DNA of 64,000 nucleotides from Cytophagales bacterium (lineage in GTDB: Bacteria > Bacteroidota > Bacteroidia > Cytophagales > Cyclobacteriaceae), in contig JAWPMT010000007.1 in NCBI GenBank assembly GCA_033344775.1, positions 620,001 to 684,000 of the forward strand, given 5' to 3'. Shown here piece after piece: positions 8,773-18,240 of the stretch. Positions within the stretch are counted from its first letter, which is position 1, and the number at the start of each line of letters is the position of its first letter. Below the pieces are notes generated by a model that was not told where the DNA came from, made no database searches, and saw only the letters and a program-made list of their open reading frames with translations. Made by a program: the position numbers and the translations under genes.

Positions 8773-9223
8773 ACTCCTCCTCGCACTCCGTAAGCCACTT
8801 ATCTACCTCTTTCACAGAATGGAAGCCTCCTTCATTGCCCCATGAATTGGAAATGTAAGTGATCACTTCAGCGATTTCAAGATTGGTGAGAGCGGGTACA
8901 GCCGGCATCATTTGATTGAAGGTGACTCCATTTACCACGATCTCTTTGAATTGACCATTTTTTACAATGCAAGCAGCCCTCGGGATGTTTGCCAATAGAT
9001 AATCTGATTTTGCCAAAGGTGGATAGAGTTGAGCCAGTCCTTCACCCTCAGATTGGTGGCAATTGGCACAATAGGTTTGATAAACTTTGGCGCCGTTGAC
9101 CATGTACTGATCGAACTTAAGCTTGGTTTCTCGGTCCATTCCTTGTTGCTCACCAGCAGGACTGGCACAAGCGCCAAGGATGATGCAAAAAAGTAAAAGA
9201 AACTTATTTCGCATCATACTCAT
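8771..9223 (-). CDS. c-type cytochrome, lipoprotein
   Basis: 150 aa, lipobox 'ILGACASP'. One haem-binding CxxCH ('YCANCHQSEGEGL') about 53 residues in, and a distal Met ('FNQMMPAVPAL') that can be the sixth haem ligand; the fold matches a class I monohaem cytochrome. It would carry electrons at the periplasmic face of the membrane. ATGs at 9223, 9217 and 9214 are all possible; each overlaps the upstream SCO stop, so the genes are coupled. Confidence 0.9.
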   Translation of the reverse strand: MSMMRNKFLLLFCIILGACASPAGEQQGMDRETKLKFDQYMVNGAKVYQTYCANCHQSEGEGLAQLYPPLAKSDYLLANIPRAACIVKNGQFKEIVVNGVTFNQMMPAVPALTNLEIAEVITYISNSWGNEGGFHSVKEVDKWLTECEEE

Positions 9224-9851
9224 CTAATAACCGTTGGATATCTGCGATCATCACATCTACTTGCTCTGGAACAGTACCGTCCATCACGGAACGAATCCTG
9301 CGTTCTTTGTCGACCAGAATGATGGCGCCACTATGAATATAGCCTCCGGGAGCGCCTTCTTCCTCGGCCATCACTGACAAATAACTTTTCTCTCCGATAT
9401 CATAAATTTTGTCCTGATCTCCAGTAACAAAATGCCATTTATCGCTGCTCACACCCAGTTTTTCAGAAAAGTCCTTTAAAAGCGCTACCGTATCATATTT
9501 TGGGTCGATGGTATGACTCAACAGCGCAACTTGTGGATTGTCTTTGTACGCTTCATGAATTCTTAGCATTTGCTGCTTCATGATCGGGCAGATCGTAGGG
9601 CAGGAGGTGAAAAAGAAATCAGTTACATAAACCTTATCTTCAAAAGTGGCATTGGTCACAATCGCAGAATCCTGATTGACGAATCTGAAATCATCGATGG
9701 TATGATAGACCGTATCATAGATGGTTTTTCCATCCACGTCCCGTTCGACCACCTCACTTCTTCCGATGATTGGCAGTTCATATTTTTGTTTGACTTCCCC
9801 GCAGGCAATAAGGATCACCAGGAGGATTGCTGATTGTAAAATTCGCTTCAT
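9204..9851 (-). CDS. SCO1/SenC family copper chaperone, lipoprotein
   Basis: 215 aa from the ATG at 9851, which overlaps the upstream HemJ-like stop as ATGA and starts a lipoprotein signal ('LVILIACGEV'). Copper-binding CxxxC is in 'FFFTSCPTICPIM', the partner His in 'GYIHSGAIILVD'. SCO proteins deliver copper to the CuA site of cytochrome c oxidase or act as thiol reductases. The neighbouring cytochrome c and haem-synthesis-like genes fit an oxidase-assembly role, although no oxidase subunit is in the window. Confidence 0.92.
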   Translation of the reverse strand: MKRILQSAILLVILIACGEVKQKYELPIIGRSEVVERDVDGKTIYDTVYHTIDDFRFVNQDSAIVTNATFEDKVYVTDFFFTSCPTICPIMKQQMLRIHEAYKDNPQVALLSHTIDPKYDTVALLKDFSEKLGVSSDKWHFVTGDQDKIYDIGEKSYLSVMAEEEGAPGGYIHSGAIILVDKERRIRSVMDGTVPEQVDVMIADIQRLLDEYDAK

Positions 9852-10396
9852 GAATTGGACGCCTTTCCTTCTCTTATTTTCTTGTAAATTCTTACGGCAG
9901 CCATAAGAATAATCGCAAACGAAATTATACCCAATGTGCCCCAAACCCAACTAATCTGATCTTTTTTCACGATCAGAAACACGACAGCAACAAGAATGAT
10001 CGTGGCAATTTCATTCCATACTCTCAGCTGTGTCGAGGAGTATTTTGCGATGCCATTTTGTAATTGTTTGTAGACCCTGTGGCAACCTAAATGATAAAGA
10101 TACAGTACCAGTACAAACGTTAGTTTGATGTGCATGAAAGGCATTTTTAGCCATTGAGGTTGCGCAACAAGTAGGCTTACTCCGAAAATAAGTGTTATAA
10201 TCGCAGAAGGCCAGGCAATAACGAACCATAGAAGCCGTGCCATTTTGGAAAGCTGATCGTGTAAAATACTCCGATCAGGTTCCTGTTTTGCCAAAGCTTC
10301 TGTCTGGTAAATAAACAGCCTGACGATGTAGAAAAGTCCTGCAAACCATGTTACAACGAAGATGATATGCAGTGCTTTTAGCGAGAGATAATCCAT
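9848..10396 (-). CDS. hemJ: HemJ-like protoporphyrinogen oxidase (UPF0093)
   Basis: 182 aa with four to five transmembrane helices. The N-terminus 'LKALHIIFVVTWFAGLFY' and the later 'MHIKLTFVLVLYLYH' are the conserved blocks of the HemJ/UPF0093 family, including the conserved His at residue 10. HemJ oxidises protoporphyrinogen IX in bacteria that lack HemG and HemY. First gene of the unit hemJ-SCO-cytochrome c, with overlaps at each junction. The CopD family has a similar fold, so the symbol is probable rather than certain. Confidence 0.75.
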   Translation of the reverse strand: MDYLSLKALHIIFVVTWFAGLFYIVRLFIYQTEALAKQEPDRSILHDQLSKMARLLWFVIAWPSAIITLIFGVSLLVAQPQWLKMPFMHIKLTFVLVLYLYHLGCHRVYKQLQNGIAKYSSTQLRVWNEIATIILVAVVFLIVKKDQISWVWGTLGIISFAIILMAAVRIYKKIREGKASNS

Positions 10397-10514
10397 GTGA
10401 ATGGAATTTTTTTTTGAGTGACTTATGTTGCAAATGCAACTGTGGCCAAAGTTCAGCCTGAAACACGGCCGTCACAAGTTTTTTGATATCTTAGTTGCGA
10501 ATCTATCTCGGAGA

Positions 10515-11195
10515 ATGAACGACAAGTCTAATATCTGGTACTTTGAAGACACGGATCTGTTTGAAGTACTGTGCCCAACCAAGACTCCTGGTATGGAGGA
10601 CAAGCACCAGCCCAATGTGTTTAAAAAAGACGAATACATCTATTTTCCGGATGAGCCTTCCGAAAAAGTCTACATGATCTCTAATGGAAGGGTAAAAGTG
10701 GGAACCTTCACTTCCGATGGAAAGGAGATCGTCAAGGCGATTTTGGCAAAAGGTGAATTGTTCGGAGAGTTAGCACTGACTGGTGAGAGCAAACGGGAAG
10801 ATTTTGCTGTTGCGATGGATGATGAGACACGTGTTTGTCCCATGACTACTCAAGACATGCAAGACCTGATGAAGGATAATCAGACCTTGAGTTTCAAGAT
10901 CCTTAAAATCATCGGTTTCCGTCTGAAAAAGATGGAGCGTAAAATTGAGTCACTGGTATTCAAAGATGCTCGAACCAGAATTGTAGACTTTTTGCGAGAA
11001 ATGGCTGAAGAGCGTGGACAAAAGGTCGGTTTCGAAACGATGATCAAAAACCACTTTACACATAAAGACATTGCAAGTTTGACCGGTACTTCCCGACAAA
11101 CGGTTACGACCATTCTTAATGAGCTTCGTGACAGCAACATCATCAACTTTGATCGAAGAAAGATCCTGATCCGAGACATGGAGAAACTCGTCTGA
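10515..11195 (+). CDS. Crp/Fnr family transcriptional regulator
   Basis: 226 aa from the ATG at 10515; an upstream in-frame ATG at 10425 would add 30 residues that look unlike the family. Residues about 35-125 are a cyclic-nucleotide-binding beta roll ('MISNGRVKVGTFTSDGKE', 'GELFGELALTGES'); residues about 150-225 hold the winged helix ('HKDIASLTGTSRQTVTTILNEL'). The Cys cluster of FNR-type Fe-S sensors is absent, so it is not a classical O2 sensor. It is divergent from hemJ, whose unit it may control (inference). Confidence 0.88.
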   Translation: MNDKSNIWYFEDTDLFEVLCPTKTPGMEDKHQPNVFKKDEYIYFPDEPSEKVYMISNGRVKVGTFTSDGKEIVKAILAKGELFGELALTGESKREDFAVAMDDETRVCPMTTQDMQDLMKDNQTLSFKILKIIGFRLKKMERKIESLVFKDARTRIVDFLREMAEERGQKVGFETMIKNHFTHKDIASLTGTSRQTVTTILNELRDSNIINFDRRKILIRDMEKLV

Positions 11196-11214
11196 TTGTC
11201 CTTACTTGGACAAT
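11195..11214 (+). terminator. Hairpin after the Crp/Fnr gene
   Basis: A 7-bp perfect stem (ATTGTCC/GGACAAT, 6-base loop) begins at the last base of the stop codon. There is no T tract, so termination is uncertain. Confidence 0.35.
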
Positions 11215-11294
11215 TGAGTAGGCACTTCCTGGGATTGAACTGTGTTTCTTTGATAGTGTAAATGCTGGCCTCGTGCCGCTTAAAATCTCAAAGT

Positions 11295-12179
11295 ATGTCA
11301 AACGCAGATCGCGCATTCAAAAAAATTATTCTGGTTCTTGTTGTATTCTGGGCACTCCCTGGTTTTGCGCAAAACCTCCAGAATTATACCCCTTCCATCT
11401 TGTTTGGTCAGGGTGATTGGGAATTCAAAACGTTTCAAAACCTGTACCGCCAGACCAAGAGTTTTGGCCCTGATGGTGGGACAGAAAAAATTGATGCAGG
11501 AGATCCTCAGATTTTCTTCACATCGATCAATCAGTTTCTCTATGGAGTGAATTCTCAGATCAATGTGGGCTTTGACGTTTGGGTGAATCATACCTCATTA
11601 CCTTTTAATGGAGACCGAGAGACGCAAACCGGAGTTTCATTGTTCGGCCCAAAAATTAAAATTGCTCCTTTCAAGCAATTGAGTCGATTATCGATACAGA
11701 CGTCCTATTTGTTTTCAGGCGGAGATGACCTGGAAAACAGAGACCCTTCCTCTGATCGACCTTTTTTCTTCTTCGCTAATGATCGTCAATTGTGGTTGAC
11801 ACAATTCTTCTATGACTTACCGTTGAATTCTCAATTCCAGTTGTTTTTCCAGCAAGCGTTCTGGTACAACATTGTCGGTGATTCCTTCAGACAGAATAAT
11901 TACTTACAAACACAATCCAGCGTGTTTGCCAGTTACTTTCCGAACTCTAAGTGGACCATTTACGGAATGACCGAATACTTTCCTACCCACTATAATGATG
12001 CAAATCAATCGGGAGAAGGCTTTTTCTCCTATTTCGTTCAATCGGGTGTCGGAACCAAGTATCAGTTGATACCCAATAAAATTGAATTGGAATTCTTGTA
12101 CACCAACTTTTGGTTAGGAAGCGCTGGAGGAGGTGCTGGCCAGACTTTCAATTTTGGCATCCGATTGGTCAATCAGTAA
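11295..12179 (+). CDS. Outer-membrane beta-barrel protein of unknown function
   Basis: 294 aa from the ATG at 11295, which starts a signal peptide ending 'LPGFAQ'. The rest alternates short amphipathic beta strands rich in F, Y and W with polar turns, and ends in a typical barrel strand ('FNFGIRLVNQ'). No catalytic motif is recognisable. It is 10 bases upstream of the POTRA-barrel gene and probably co-transcribed. Confidence 0.7.
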   Translation: MSNADRAFKKIILVLVVFWALPGFAQNLQNYTPSILFGQGDWEFKTFQNLYRQTKSFGPDGGTEKIDAGDPQIFFTSINQFLYGVNSQINVGFDVWVNHTSLPFNGDRETQTGVSLFGPKIKIAPFKQLSRLSIQTSYLFSGGDDLENRDPSSDRPFFFFANDRQLWLTQFFYDLPLNSQFQLFFQQAFWYNIVGDSFRQNNYLQTQSSVFASYFPNSKWTIYGMTEYFPTHYNDANQSGEGFFSYFVQSGVGTKYQLIPNKIELEFLYTNFWLGSAGGGAGQTFNFGIRLVNQ

Positions 12180-12189
12180 CTTTAACCCT

Positions 12190-13446
12190 GTGAGTAAAAA
12201 CAGGGCATTTCTTGCGTTTTTGTATGTATTGCTGGGATGGGTTGCTGTTGGACAAGACAGGATATCTTCTATCAAAATTGCTGGTGTTGAAAAAACAAAA
12301 CCTGATCATTTACAGCAATTCATTGATCTGAAGCCCGGTGATTTGCTGGATTCGGTTCAGTTAGAAGCCAATCGACAAAGGCTGGTCAATCTGGAAATCT
12401 TATCGAACGCCAAATATGAGGTGACTTTTACTCCGGAAGGTGCAGAGGTCACCTTTCAGTGTTTTGAAGTCCGGACCTTATTACCATTGTTCAATTTTGG
12501 GGGCGTAAGGGATAATTTTTGGTTCCTGATTGGGGCCACAGAAGTGAACCTGGCTGGTCGCGGAAATAAGCTCCTCGGTTACTACCAGTACTACGATCGC
12601 AGTTCTATTGCGCTTTCATTGACGCTGGATCGTATCCGTCAATCTAAATGGGGAGCTCAATTTAATTATGTGAAGTGGAGTACAGTGGAGCCGCTTTTCT
12701 TTGATGGAGGCACTGCAACCTATGATTATGACAACTTCACATACGGCGTAAGTGGGCTGTATCATTTCAATTTCAGGAAATCACTGGAATTCAACACCTC
12801 ATACTTTTCAGAAGAATATAACCGTGTTGATCTGAATACGATTGAAGGAGCGCCACAACGTGCAAAGACACACAAGCAATTATTCAAGCTGATCTATCGA
12901 GCGCGAGATCTGGATTATCATTTTTGGTATTTGTCCGGTATCAGTAACACCACGAATGCGGAGGCAGTCCTTTCTTACGATGGTGATCCTGCCTTCTACA
13001 TCGTCTTTCATGATTTTCAGGCGTATTGGAGGCAAGGTAAGTATGGCAATTTTGCGAATCGTTTAAGGCTTGGGCTTGCGACCAATCGCGATAGCCCGTT
13101 CGCCCCTTTTGTGTTGGACAGCTATGTAAATATTCGGGGCGTTGGCAATCGCGTGGATCGTGGAACGGCCATGATCATCATGAATAATGAATATCGACAT
13201 ACCCTGACCAATTGGAATAAAATTGCGACGCAGGCAGTAGCATTCTCAGATTGGGGTACGTGGCGATTACCAGGAGGTGAGCTGTCTGACCTGTCCGATG
13301 CCACCCATTTTGAATGGTTTGCCGGTGCAGGTGTGCGGATCATTCATAAAGAGATTTTCAATGCTGTACTTCGAATTGACTATGGGATTAATGTCCTCAG
13401 AAAAAACAGTGCAGGATTTGTGATAGGGGTGGGGCAGTATTTTTAA
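12190..13446 (+). CDS. POTRA-containing outer-membrane protein (Omp85-like)
   Basis: 418 aa from the GTG at 12190, where a signal peptide starts (ending 'WVAVGQ'). One POTRA-like domain follows ('KIAGVEKTKPDHLQQF', 'LEANRQRLVNLEILSNAKYE'). The remaining 330 residues are barrel strands, ending '...GFVIGVGQYF' with the terminal aromatic residue of outer-membrane proteins. With one POTRA and a 16-strand-sized barrel it resembles short BamA/TamA relatives in Bacteroidota. Its client is unknown; it is coupled to the barrel gene before it. Confidence 0.8.
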   Translation: MSKNRAFLAFLYVLLGWVAVGQDRISSIKIAGVEKTKPDHLQQFIDLKPGDLLDSVQLEANRQRLVNLEILSNAKYEVTFTPEGAEVTFQCFEVRTLLPLFNFGGVRDNFWFLIGATEVNLAGRGNKLLGYYQYYDRSSIALSLTLDRIRQSKWGAQFNYVKWSTVEPLFFDGGTATYDYDNFTYGVSGLYHFNFRKSLEFNTSYFSEEYNRVDLNTIEGAPQRAKTHKQLFKLIYRARDLDYHFWYLSGISNTTNAEAVLSYDGDPAFYIVFHDFQAYWRQGKYGNFANRLRLGLATNRDSPFAPFVLDSYVNIRGVGNRVDRGTAMIIMNNEYRHTLTNWNKIATQAVAFSDWGTWRLPGGELSDLSDATHFEWFAGAGVRIIHKEIFNAVLRIDYGINVLRKNSAGFVIGVGQYF

Positions 13447-13465
13447 CTGCCCAATGAGTTTTTAG

Positions 13466-14125
13466 CTACACGAAATCCTCTTCTCCGCCAGCTTCGCCAA
13501 GATCGTCATCCTCTTCGTAGATCACTTCATAACCTGCTCTTTTCAGGTCTTCCATGGTATCTACATCGTGCAGTTTGTCAAGCATATGGAAAGACATACC
13601 CCATTTCTCAACTTCATCCAGAGCTTCATTGAGTACGTGCTCATGGCTGTATTCCTTGTCTTCAAAAAGGGCAGGGAAGATGTTGTTCAGTCCCAATAGA
13701 TAATAGCCGCCATCTTCAGCAGGTCCGAAAACCACATCGTGCTTATCGAGTGCTTCATAGGCTTGTTTGATGTGCTCAGGTTCGATTTCCAGCGTGTCAC
13801 TTCCGATAATAACGACTTTGGAATAACCTCTTTCTATTGCTCCAGTGAAGGCATTCAGCATCTTCTCACCGAGTGTGTTTCCCTCCTGAACGTGTTTTTG
13901 ATATTTTTCACTGTCCCAGTCGTCGTACAATTCGACGTACTGATTGTAGTATATGCCTTTGTCTATTTTCTCGTCTTCAATCTTGTCCACGACTTCCGCC
14001 GTGTAGTTCAATAGTTCTTTGTAAACTTCCAGGGCCGCATCCATGCCAATGTCTTTGGCAATACGGGTTTTGACCGTCCCTGGCAATAAATTCTTTACAA
14101 ATACCATCAAATAATTCTTCTGCAT
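13466..14125 (-). CDS. DUF2064 (TIGR04282-type) glycosyltransferase-like protein
   Basis: 219 aa from the ATG at 14125. GT-A-like fold: 'LMVFVKNLLPGTVKTRIA' at the N-terminus (the family's KxxxPGxxKTRLA motif), then 'VVIIGSDTLEIEPEHI' and 'DVVFGPAEDGGYYLLGL', which carry the nucleotide-sugar/metal-binding acidic residues. The family occurs with GT2 enzymes in cell-surface glycan clusters; the acceptor is unknown. The C-terminus is very acidic ('EEDDDLGEAGGEEDF'). Last gene of the five-gene operon. Confidence 0.85.
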   Translation of the reverse strand: MQKNYLMVFVKNLLPGTVKTRIAKDIGMDAALEVYKELLNYTAEVVDKIEDEKIDKGIYYNQYVELYDDWDSEKYQKHVQEGNTLGEKMLNAFTGAIERGYSKVVIIGSDTLEIEPEHIKQAYEALDKHDVVFGPAEDGGYYLLGLNNIFPALFEDKEYSHEHVLNEALDEVEKWGMSFHMLDKLHDVDTMEDLKRAGYEVIYEEDDDLGEAGGEEDFV

Positions 14126-14157
14126 CTTCTTATTTATTTCGTGCTTTTCGCACGGCA

Positions 14158-14667
14158 TTAATATACTTTGATTCCATTTTGCAACCACCTCGACCAAAGT
14201 AGATTGTAGGTGTGCACACTATCCGTTGGAACATTGGCGGGATTAACCACTTCCTTCCCTTTATTTTTCCAATCGAAAATACCCCCGTAAAGGTTTTGAA
14301 CATTTTGATAGCCGGCTTCCTGAAGTTGTTCACCGGCACGTTCGCTGCGGTAACCTACCGAGCAATATACCAGCACTTTGGCATCTTTTGGAATATCAAT
14401 GACTTGATCGGGGCTAAACGTTTCGAAGTTGAGCATACGAGATTCAGGTAAATGACTGATCTCATATTCTTCAGGAGAACGAATGTCTAATATGTAATAT
14501 TCCTCTAGATCCGAATTAGTCAACTCTTCGCTTTTTACCAGGGGTACGGTTTCCTTGTACAGTCGTTTTAGCTCTTTTTCAAAAGCCTTTTGGCCACATG
14601 AAACATGTACCATCGCTACCATGATTGCTAATGGCAGGATACGAATCCATGGACTATTGGTTTTCAT
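14158..14667 (-). CDS. Rhodanese-domain lipoprotein
   Basis: 169 aa from the ATG at 14667. Lipoprotein signal with lipobox 'MVHVSCGQ', so it is envelope-anchored. Residues about 45-140 are a single rhodanese domain: 'YILDIRSPEEYEISHLPES' and the active-site loop 'VYCSVGYRS' with catalytic Cys102. Rhodaneses bind and move sulfane sulfur; in the periplasm the donor is unclear. It overlaps the GT-C gene by 14 bases, so it belongs to the glycosyltransferase operon. Confidence 0.9.
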   Translation of the reverse strand: MKTNSPWIRILPLAIMVAMVHVSCGQKAFEKELKRLYKETVPLVKSEELTNSDLEEYYILDIRSPEEYEISHLPESRMLNFETFSPDQVIDIPKDAKVLVYCSVGYRSERAGEQLQEAGYQNVQNLYGGIFDWKNKGKEVVNPANVPTDSVHTYNLLWSRWLQNGIKVY

Positions 14668-15994
14668 TTTTGGCTTTTTTTGAATGTTGCACAAACTCCC
14701 AACTCATGACACTGATGACCGTGAGGTATTCCAGGATAATCCAATGCATGGGCAAGTGGAAATCCTCCGTGGCATAACCTATGTAAGTTAAGAAGATCAT
14801 CAGACTCCAAACAACTGGAAAATAAAACCCTGAGAGAATACCGAGTGGAATTAAGGGCAGGACGTACCATGGATGCACAGTAGTGCTGAGGAGCAGATAA
14901 ATGACCAAAGAACCCATCAAGATCATTGGTAAGTCCTTTTTAAAGCGGGAGCCAACAAAAACCCATGTCATGATCAATATAAATGTGGTGATCCCCAACC
15001 AGGGGCCTATCTGCTGGATCATGTTCCATCCTACGATCATAAAGCCGATCTCTCTGATGATGAAGTAGATGCTGGCATTGAATTCGAAGCTTTGGAAATA
15101 GAGCCCAATGCTGGAACTCATGCCTGATACCAATGCACTACCGATCATGGGAATGAAAGTGATTAGTGCGATGAAAACAGCCAGGAAACAAACCAGTATA
15201 CCCTTTTTCGGCCATTGTTTCATGAGGACCGCAGGCAGAAAGATCAATGGGACCAGTTTCGCTGAAATGGCTCCGGCAAACCCAAAGCCCTGACCCAAGG
15301 TTTTTGAACGGTCGTATTGGTGAACCCCCAGGATCAGAAAGAAAATGACCAGACCTTCAAAATGCAGGTTTCCAGTGAATTCCAGAATGACCAATGGATT
15401 GAGGAAAAACCAAAAAGCATTTTTGATGGACTTTTCGTGCTGATGTAGCAGTGATTTAAGTAGAAAAAACGTCCCAATGTCTGAACCGATCAGGAACAAT
15501 CGCATCACATTGACAGATAGCAACCAATTACCCGGTCCACCTATTTGCGCACTTAGCCAGAAAATGGCCTGATTGAGCGGAGGATATATCGTAAAATAAT
15601 TAGGGGAGTTTAATTGCGTATAAAATGCTTGATCAATGCCTGGAACATCGAGCTTTATTGCTTCGTCAGGCAATACGCCAAATGGATTGATACCATGCTT
15701 CAGTAAGGTGCCGTCCCAAATGAAGCGGTAAAAATCATCCGATAGATTAGGAAGCGACCACATCAAAGCAATTCGGATCAAAAATCCGCTGACAAAAAGC
15801 ACTTTCCACGAAATATTAGTGAGGCGCACAATCCAGACATACGTAAAGAAAGCTACACCGTAGATGGTCAGTAAGGTGGCCGTTTCATATCGGGCTATCG
15901 CCAGGCCCAAGAAGGCAATACTGGACAATAAGATGAACAGGAACGTGTATTCGGCAGTTTTTGCAGGCCGCGTACCAGAAGGCAGCGCTTCCAT
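14654..15994 (-). CDS. Polytopic GT-C type glycosyltransferase
   Basis: 446 aa with about 11 transmembrane helices. The first periplasmic loop has the acidic motif 'LSDDFYRFIWDGTLL' followed by 'GINPFG', typical of GT-C enzymes that use polyprenyl-phosphate sugars (mannosyltransferase/GT87-like). The DPM-like synthase at the head of the operon could make its donor. Product unknown. The ATG overlaps the upstream GT2 stop by one base. Confidence 0.78.
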   Translation of the reverse strand: MEALPSGTRPAKTAEYTFLFILLSSIAFLGLAIARYETATLLTIYGVAFFTYVWIVRLTNISWKVLFVSGFLIRIALMWSLPNLSDDFYRFIWDGTLLKHGINPFGVLPDEAIKLDVPGIDQAFYTQLNSPNYFTIYPPLNQAIFWLSAQIGGPGNWLLSVNVMRLFLIGSDIGTFFLLKSLLHQHEKSIKNAFWFFLNPLVILEFTGNLHFEGLVIFFLILGVHQYDRSKTLGQGFGFAGAISAKLVPLIFLPAVLMKQWPKKGILVCFLAVFIALITFIPMIGSALVSGMSSSIGLYFQSFEFNASIYFIIREIGFMIVGWNMIQQIGPWLGITTFILIMTWVFVGSRFKKDLPMILMGSLVIYLLLSTTVHPWYVLPLIPLGILSGFYFPVVWSLMIFLTYIGYATEDFHLPMHWIILEYLTVISVMSWEFVQHSKKAKNENQ

Positions 15995-17454
15995 TACGCA
16001 GATTGAATGGGCTTCAGTGAGATGAAGAAGATGTATCCAAATCCGATCGCCAACATCAAGTGGAAAAACAACAGTCCAAAGTCACCCAGCACAAAGGCGG
16101 AGACGATCCCAAACACGAAATAAAGTGCCAATAAACCTTCACATAAAGTGATTGGCGTGATCGTATGTTTTAGATATACATTGCCTTTCCAGGAATCTCC
16201 TTTTTTCATCACATTGAACTTGGGTGTTCGGATGAATGGCGTCTTGATTCCCATCCAACCTTCTGCGATCGCAATGGAGTTATGTAGTGCCAATCCCATG
16301 GAATAGGAGAGGAACATCGGGAAGTGTCCTGCGAAATATCTTAACGTATAGTTAGGGTTTGTGGCTTTGGATGAGAACCAATAGAAGATACTCATGCCAA
16401 TAAAACCGACAATAAAAATGCTTCCCAGGTCAAACAGTAATCCCAAAGTTGGATTAGACTCTTTGACATACAACATTGGAATAGATAGCACCGCAGCAGT
16501 AAGTAGGAAAAGGAATACGGAACTATTGAGCAAATGCATGGCTCCTCTGACTTTATGAGAAAAGTCAAGATTGGAACGCCAGATTTTACCCAGATTTTTT
16601 CTGGCCGTTTCTGCGGCCCCTTTATTCCATCGGTATTGTTGGGATTTTACCGCAGGCATCAATACAGGTAATTCTGCCGGAGACAAAACGTCTTCCAGAT
16701 AATCAAATTTCCAGTCTTTTAGCTGAGCCCGGTAACTTAGGTCCAGATCTTCGGTCAGCGTGTCGTGATGCCATCCACCTGCGTCGATGATGCAGGTTTT
16801 TCTCCATACGCCACCTGTTCCATTGAAGTTGATGAAGCTTCCGGCATTAAGCCGTCCCTTTTGCTCAATGGTAAAGTGTGCATTCAATCCGAAGGCCTGG
16901 ACTCGAGTCAATAGGCTATAATCCTGATTTAAATGTCCCCAACGGGTTTGTACCATACCTACTTTAGGGTCATTAAATGAGGTGAGTGTAGATTTTAAAA
17001 AATCTTTAGGAGGCAGGAAGTCTGCATCGAAAATAGCAATGAATTCACCTTTCGCATGCTCCATGCCATATTGTAAGGCACCGGCTTTGAATCCTTTTCT
17101 TTCTGGTCTTTGAACTTGCTGAATGTCAATTCCTTGAGCCTGATAAGCGGCTACCTTTTTAGCGACAATTTCAATTGTCTCATCATTGGAATCATCCAGT
17201 ATCTGGATTTCCAGTTTGTCTTTTGGATAATCAAACGCAGCAACCGCATCGATCAGCCGCTCAATGACGTATTTTTCATTATAGATCGGCAGCTGCACAG
17301 TAACATGCGGAAATTCTTCCAAGGAAGCATCCGCACTATTATTCAGCTGCTTCTGATGCTTGCGATAATGCCAGGCCAGATTGAATTGCCCCAGACTGAA
17401 GATGCAAATCACCAGTAATGAAAATCCGTAACCAACGATGATCAACCACTCCAT
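15994..17454 (-). CDS. Processive GT2 glycosyltransferase (cellulose-synthase-like)
   Basis: 486 aa. One N-terminal and about four C-terminal transmembrane helices flank a GT2 domain. Catalytic motifs are complete: 'ILDDSNDET', the 'FDADFLPP' DxD, 'TEDLDLSYRAQ' (ED) and 'QQYRWNKGA' (QxxRW) for chain retention. It resembles beta-glucan/mannan synthase-like enzymes (CslA/CesA relatives). The PilZ c-di-GMP domain of cellulose synthases is absent. Encoded 5 bases after the DPM-like gene. Confidence 0.9.
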   Translation of the reverse strand: MEWLIIVGYGFSLLVICIFSLGQFNLAWHYRKHQKQLNNSADASLEEFPHVTVQLPIYNEKYVIERLIDAVAAFDYPKDKLEIQILDDSNDETIEIVAKKVAAYQAQGIDIQQVQRPERKGFKAGALQYGMEHAKGEFIAIFDADFLPPKDFLKSTLTSFNDPKVGMVQTRWGHLNQDYSLLTRVQAFGLNAHFTIEQKGRLNAGSFINFNGTGGVWRKTCIIDAGGWHHDTLTEDLDLSYRAQLKDWKFDYLEDVLSPAELPVLMPAVKSQQYRWNKGAAETARKNLGKIWRSNLDFSHKVRGAMHLLNSSVFLFLLTAAVLSIPMLYVKESNPTLGLLFDLGSIFIVGFIGMSIFYWFSSKATNPNYTLRYFAGHFPMFLSYSMGLALHNSIAIAEGWMGIKTPFIRTPKFNVMKKGDSWKGNVYLKHTITPITLCEGLLALYFVFGIVSAFVLGDFGLLFFHLMLAIGFGYIFFISLKPIQSA

Positions 17455-17459
17455 TGCTG

Positions 17460-18155
17460 CTACAAATATTTAAAAATCGTGGTAATTATCTTATATCCTG
17501 CCATGACTGTTCCTTTAACAGTACCCGAAACTTTCGATTTTCCGATCCTTACGCGGTAATTCACTGGAATATCCACAGTCTTCATTTTTTGCTTGGCCGC
17601 CTTGAGCTGCATTTCTACAGTCCAGCCATAATTCGTGTCTTTCATTCCCATGGCTACCAAACTTTCATATTTGATCGCGCGGAAGGGGCCAAGGTCCGTA
17701 TAATTAGTGCCGTAAAACCATCGCATCAAGGTAGTGGCCAGCCAGTTACCAAAAACTTGTTGAGGCGTCATCGCCCCTCTTTCTTTTTGGCCAAGTGCTC
17801 GGGAACCAATCACCATATCAACATTTTCGCCGATGATTGGTTCCACCAATTTCGTCATTTCTTCCGGGTAGTCGGAGTGATCTCCATCGATAAACACCAC
17901 AATGTCGGGATGTGTACTGCTTTGGTGGATATGTTCTAACCCTTTCAGGCATGCTTGTCCATACCCGCGTCTTGTTTCGGAAAGCGCGGTTGCACCTTTA
18001 TCCTTAGCCACTTGAAACGTGTTGTCAGTGCTGCCATTGTCAACGACAATGACCTCAGATACCAGGTCTTTTGGAATTTCTTCAATGACAAGTCCAACGG
18101 CATTTTGCTCATTGAATGCAGGAATAACTACTCTGATATCTGGGGAACCGGACAA
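17460..18155 (-). CDS. DPM1-like GT2 (polyprenyl-phosphate sugar synthase)
   Basis: 231 aa with a TTG start; no nearby ATG or GTG would keep the 'VVIPAFNEQNAVGLVIEEI' N-terminus. GT-A motifs: 'VVDNGSTDNT', 'FIDGDHSDYPEEM' (DxD-like) and 'GSRALGQKERGAM'. There is no C-terminal transmembrane pair, like the short dolichol-phosphate-mannose synthases. It probably charges polyprenyl phosphate with a sugar for the GT-C enzyme two genes downstream (inference). First gene of the operon. Confidence 0.85.
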   Translation of the reverse strand: MSGSPDIRVVIPAFNEQNAVGLVIEEIPKDLVSEVIVVDNGSTDNTFQVAKDKGATALSETRRGYGQACLKGLEHIHQSSTHPDIVVFIDGDHSDYPEEMTKLVEPIIGENVDMVIGSRALGQKERGAMTPQQVFGNWLATTLMRWFYGTNYTDLGPFRAIKYESLVAMGMKDTNYGWTVEMQLKAAKQKMKTVDIPVNYRVRIGKSKVSGTVKGTVMAGYKIITTIFKYL

Positions 18156-18240
18156 AGGGACTGACGATGATTTGAAGGCGCAAATCTAGAACTATTTTAC
18201 CCTTGCTCAACGTCCGAAGTAAGACAAACTCAACGAGTGA

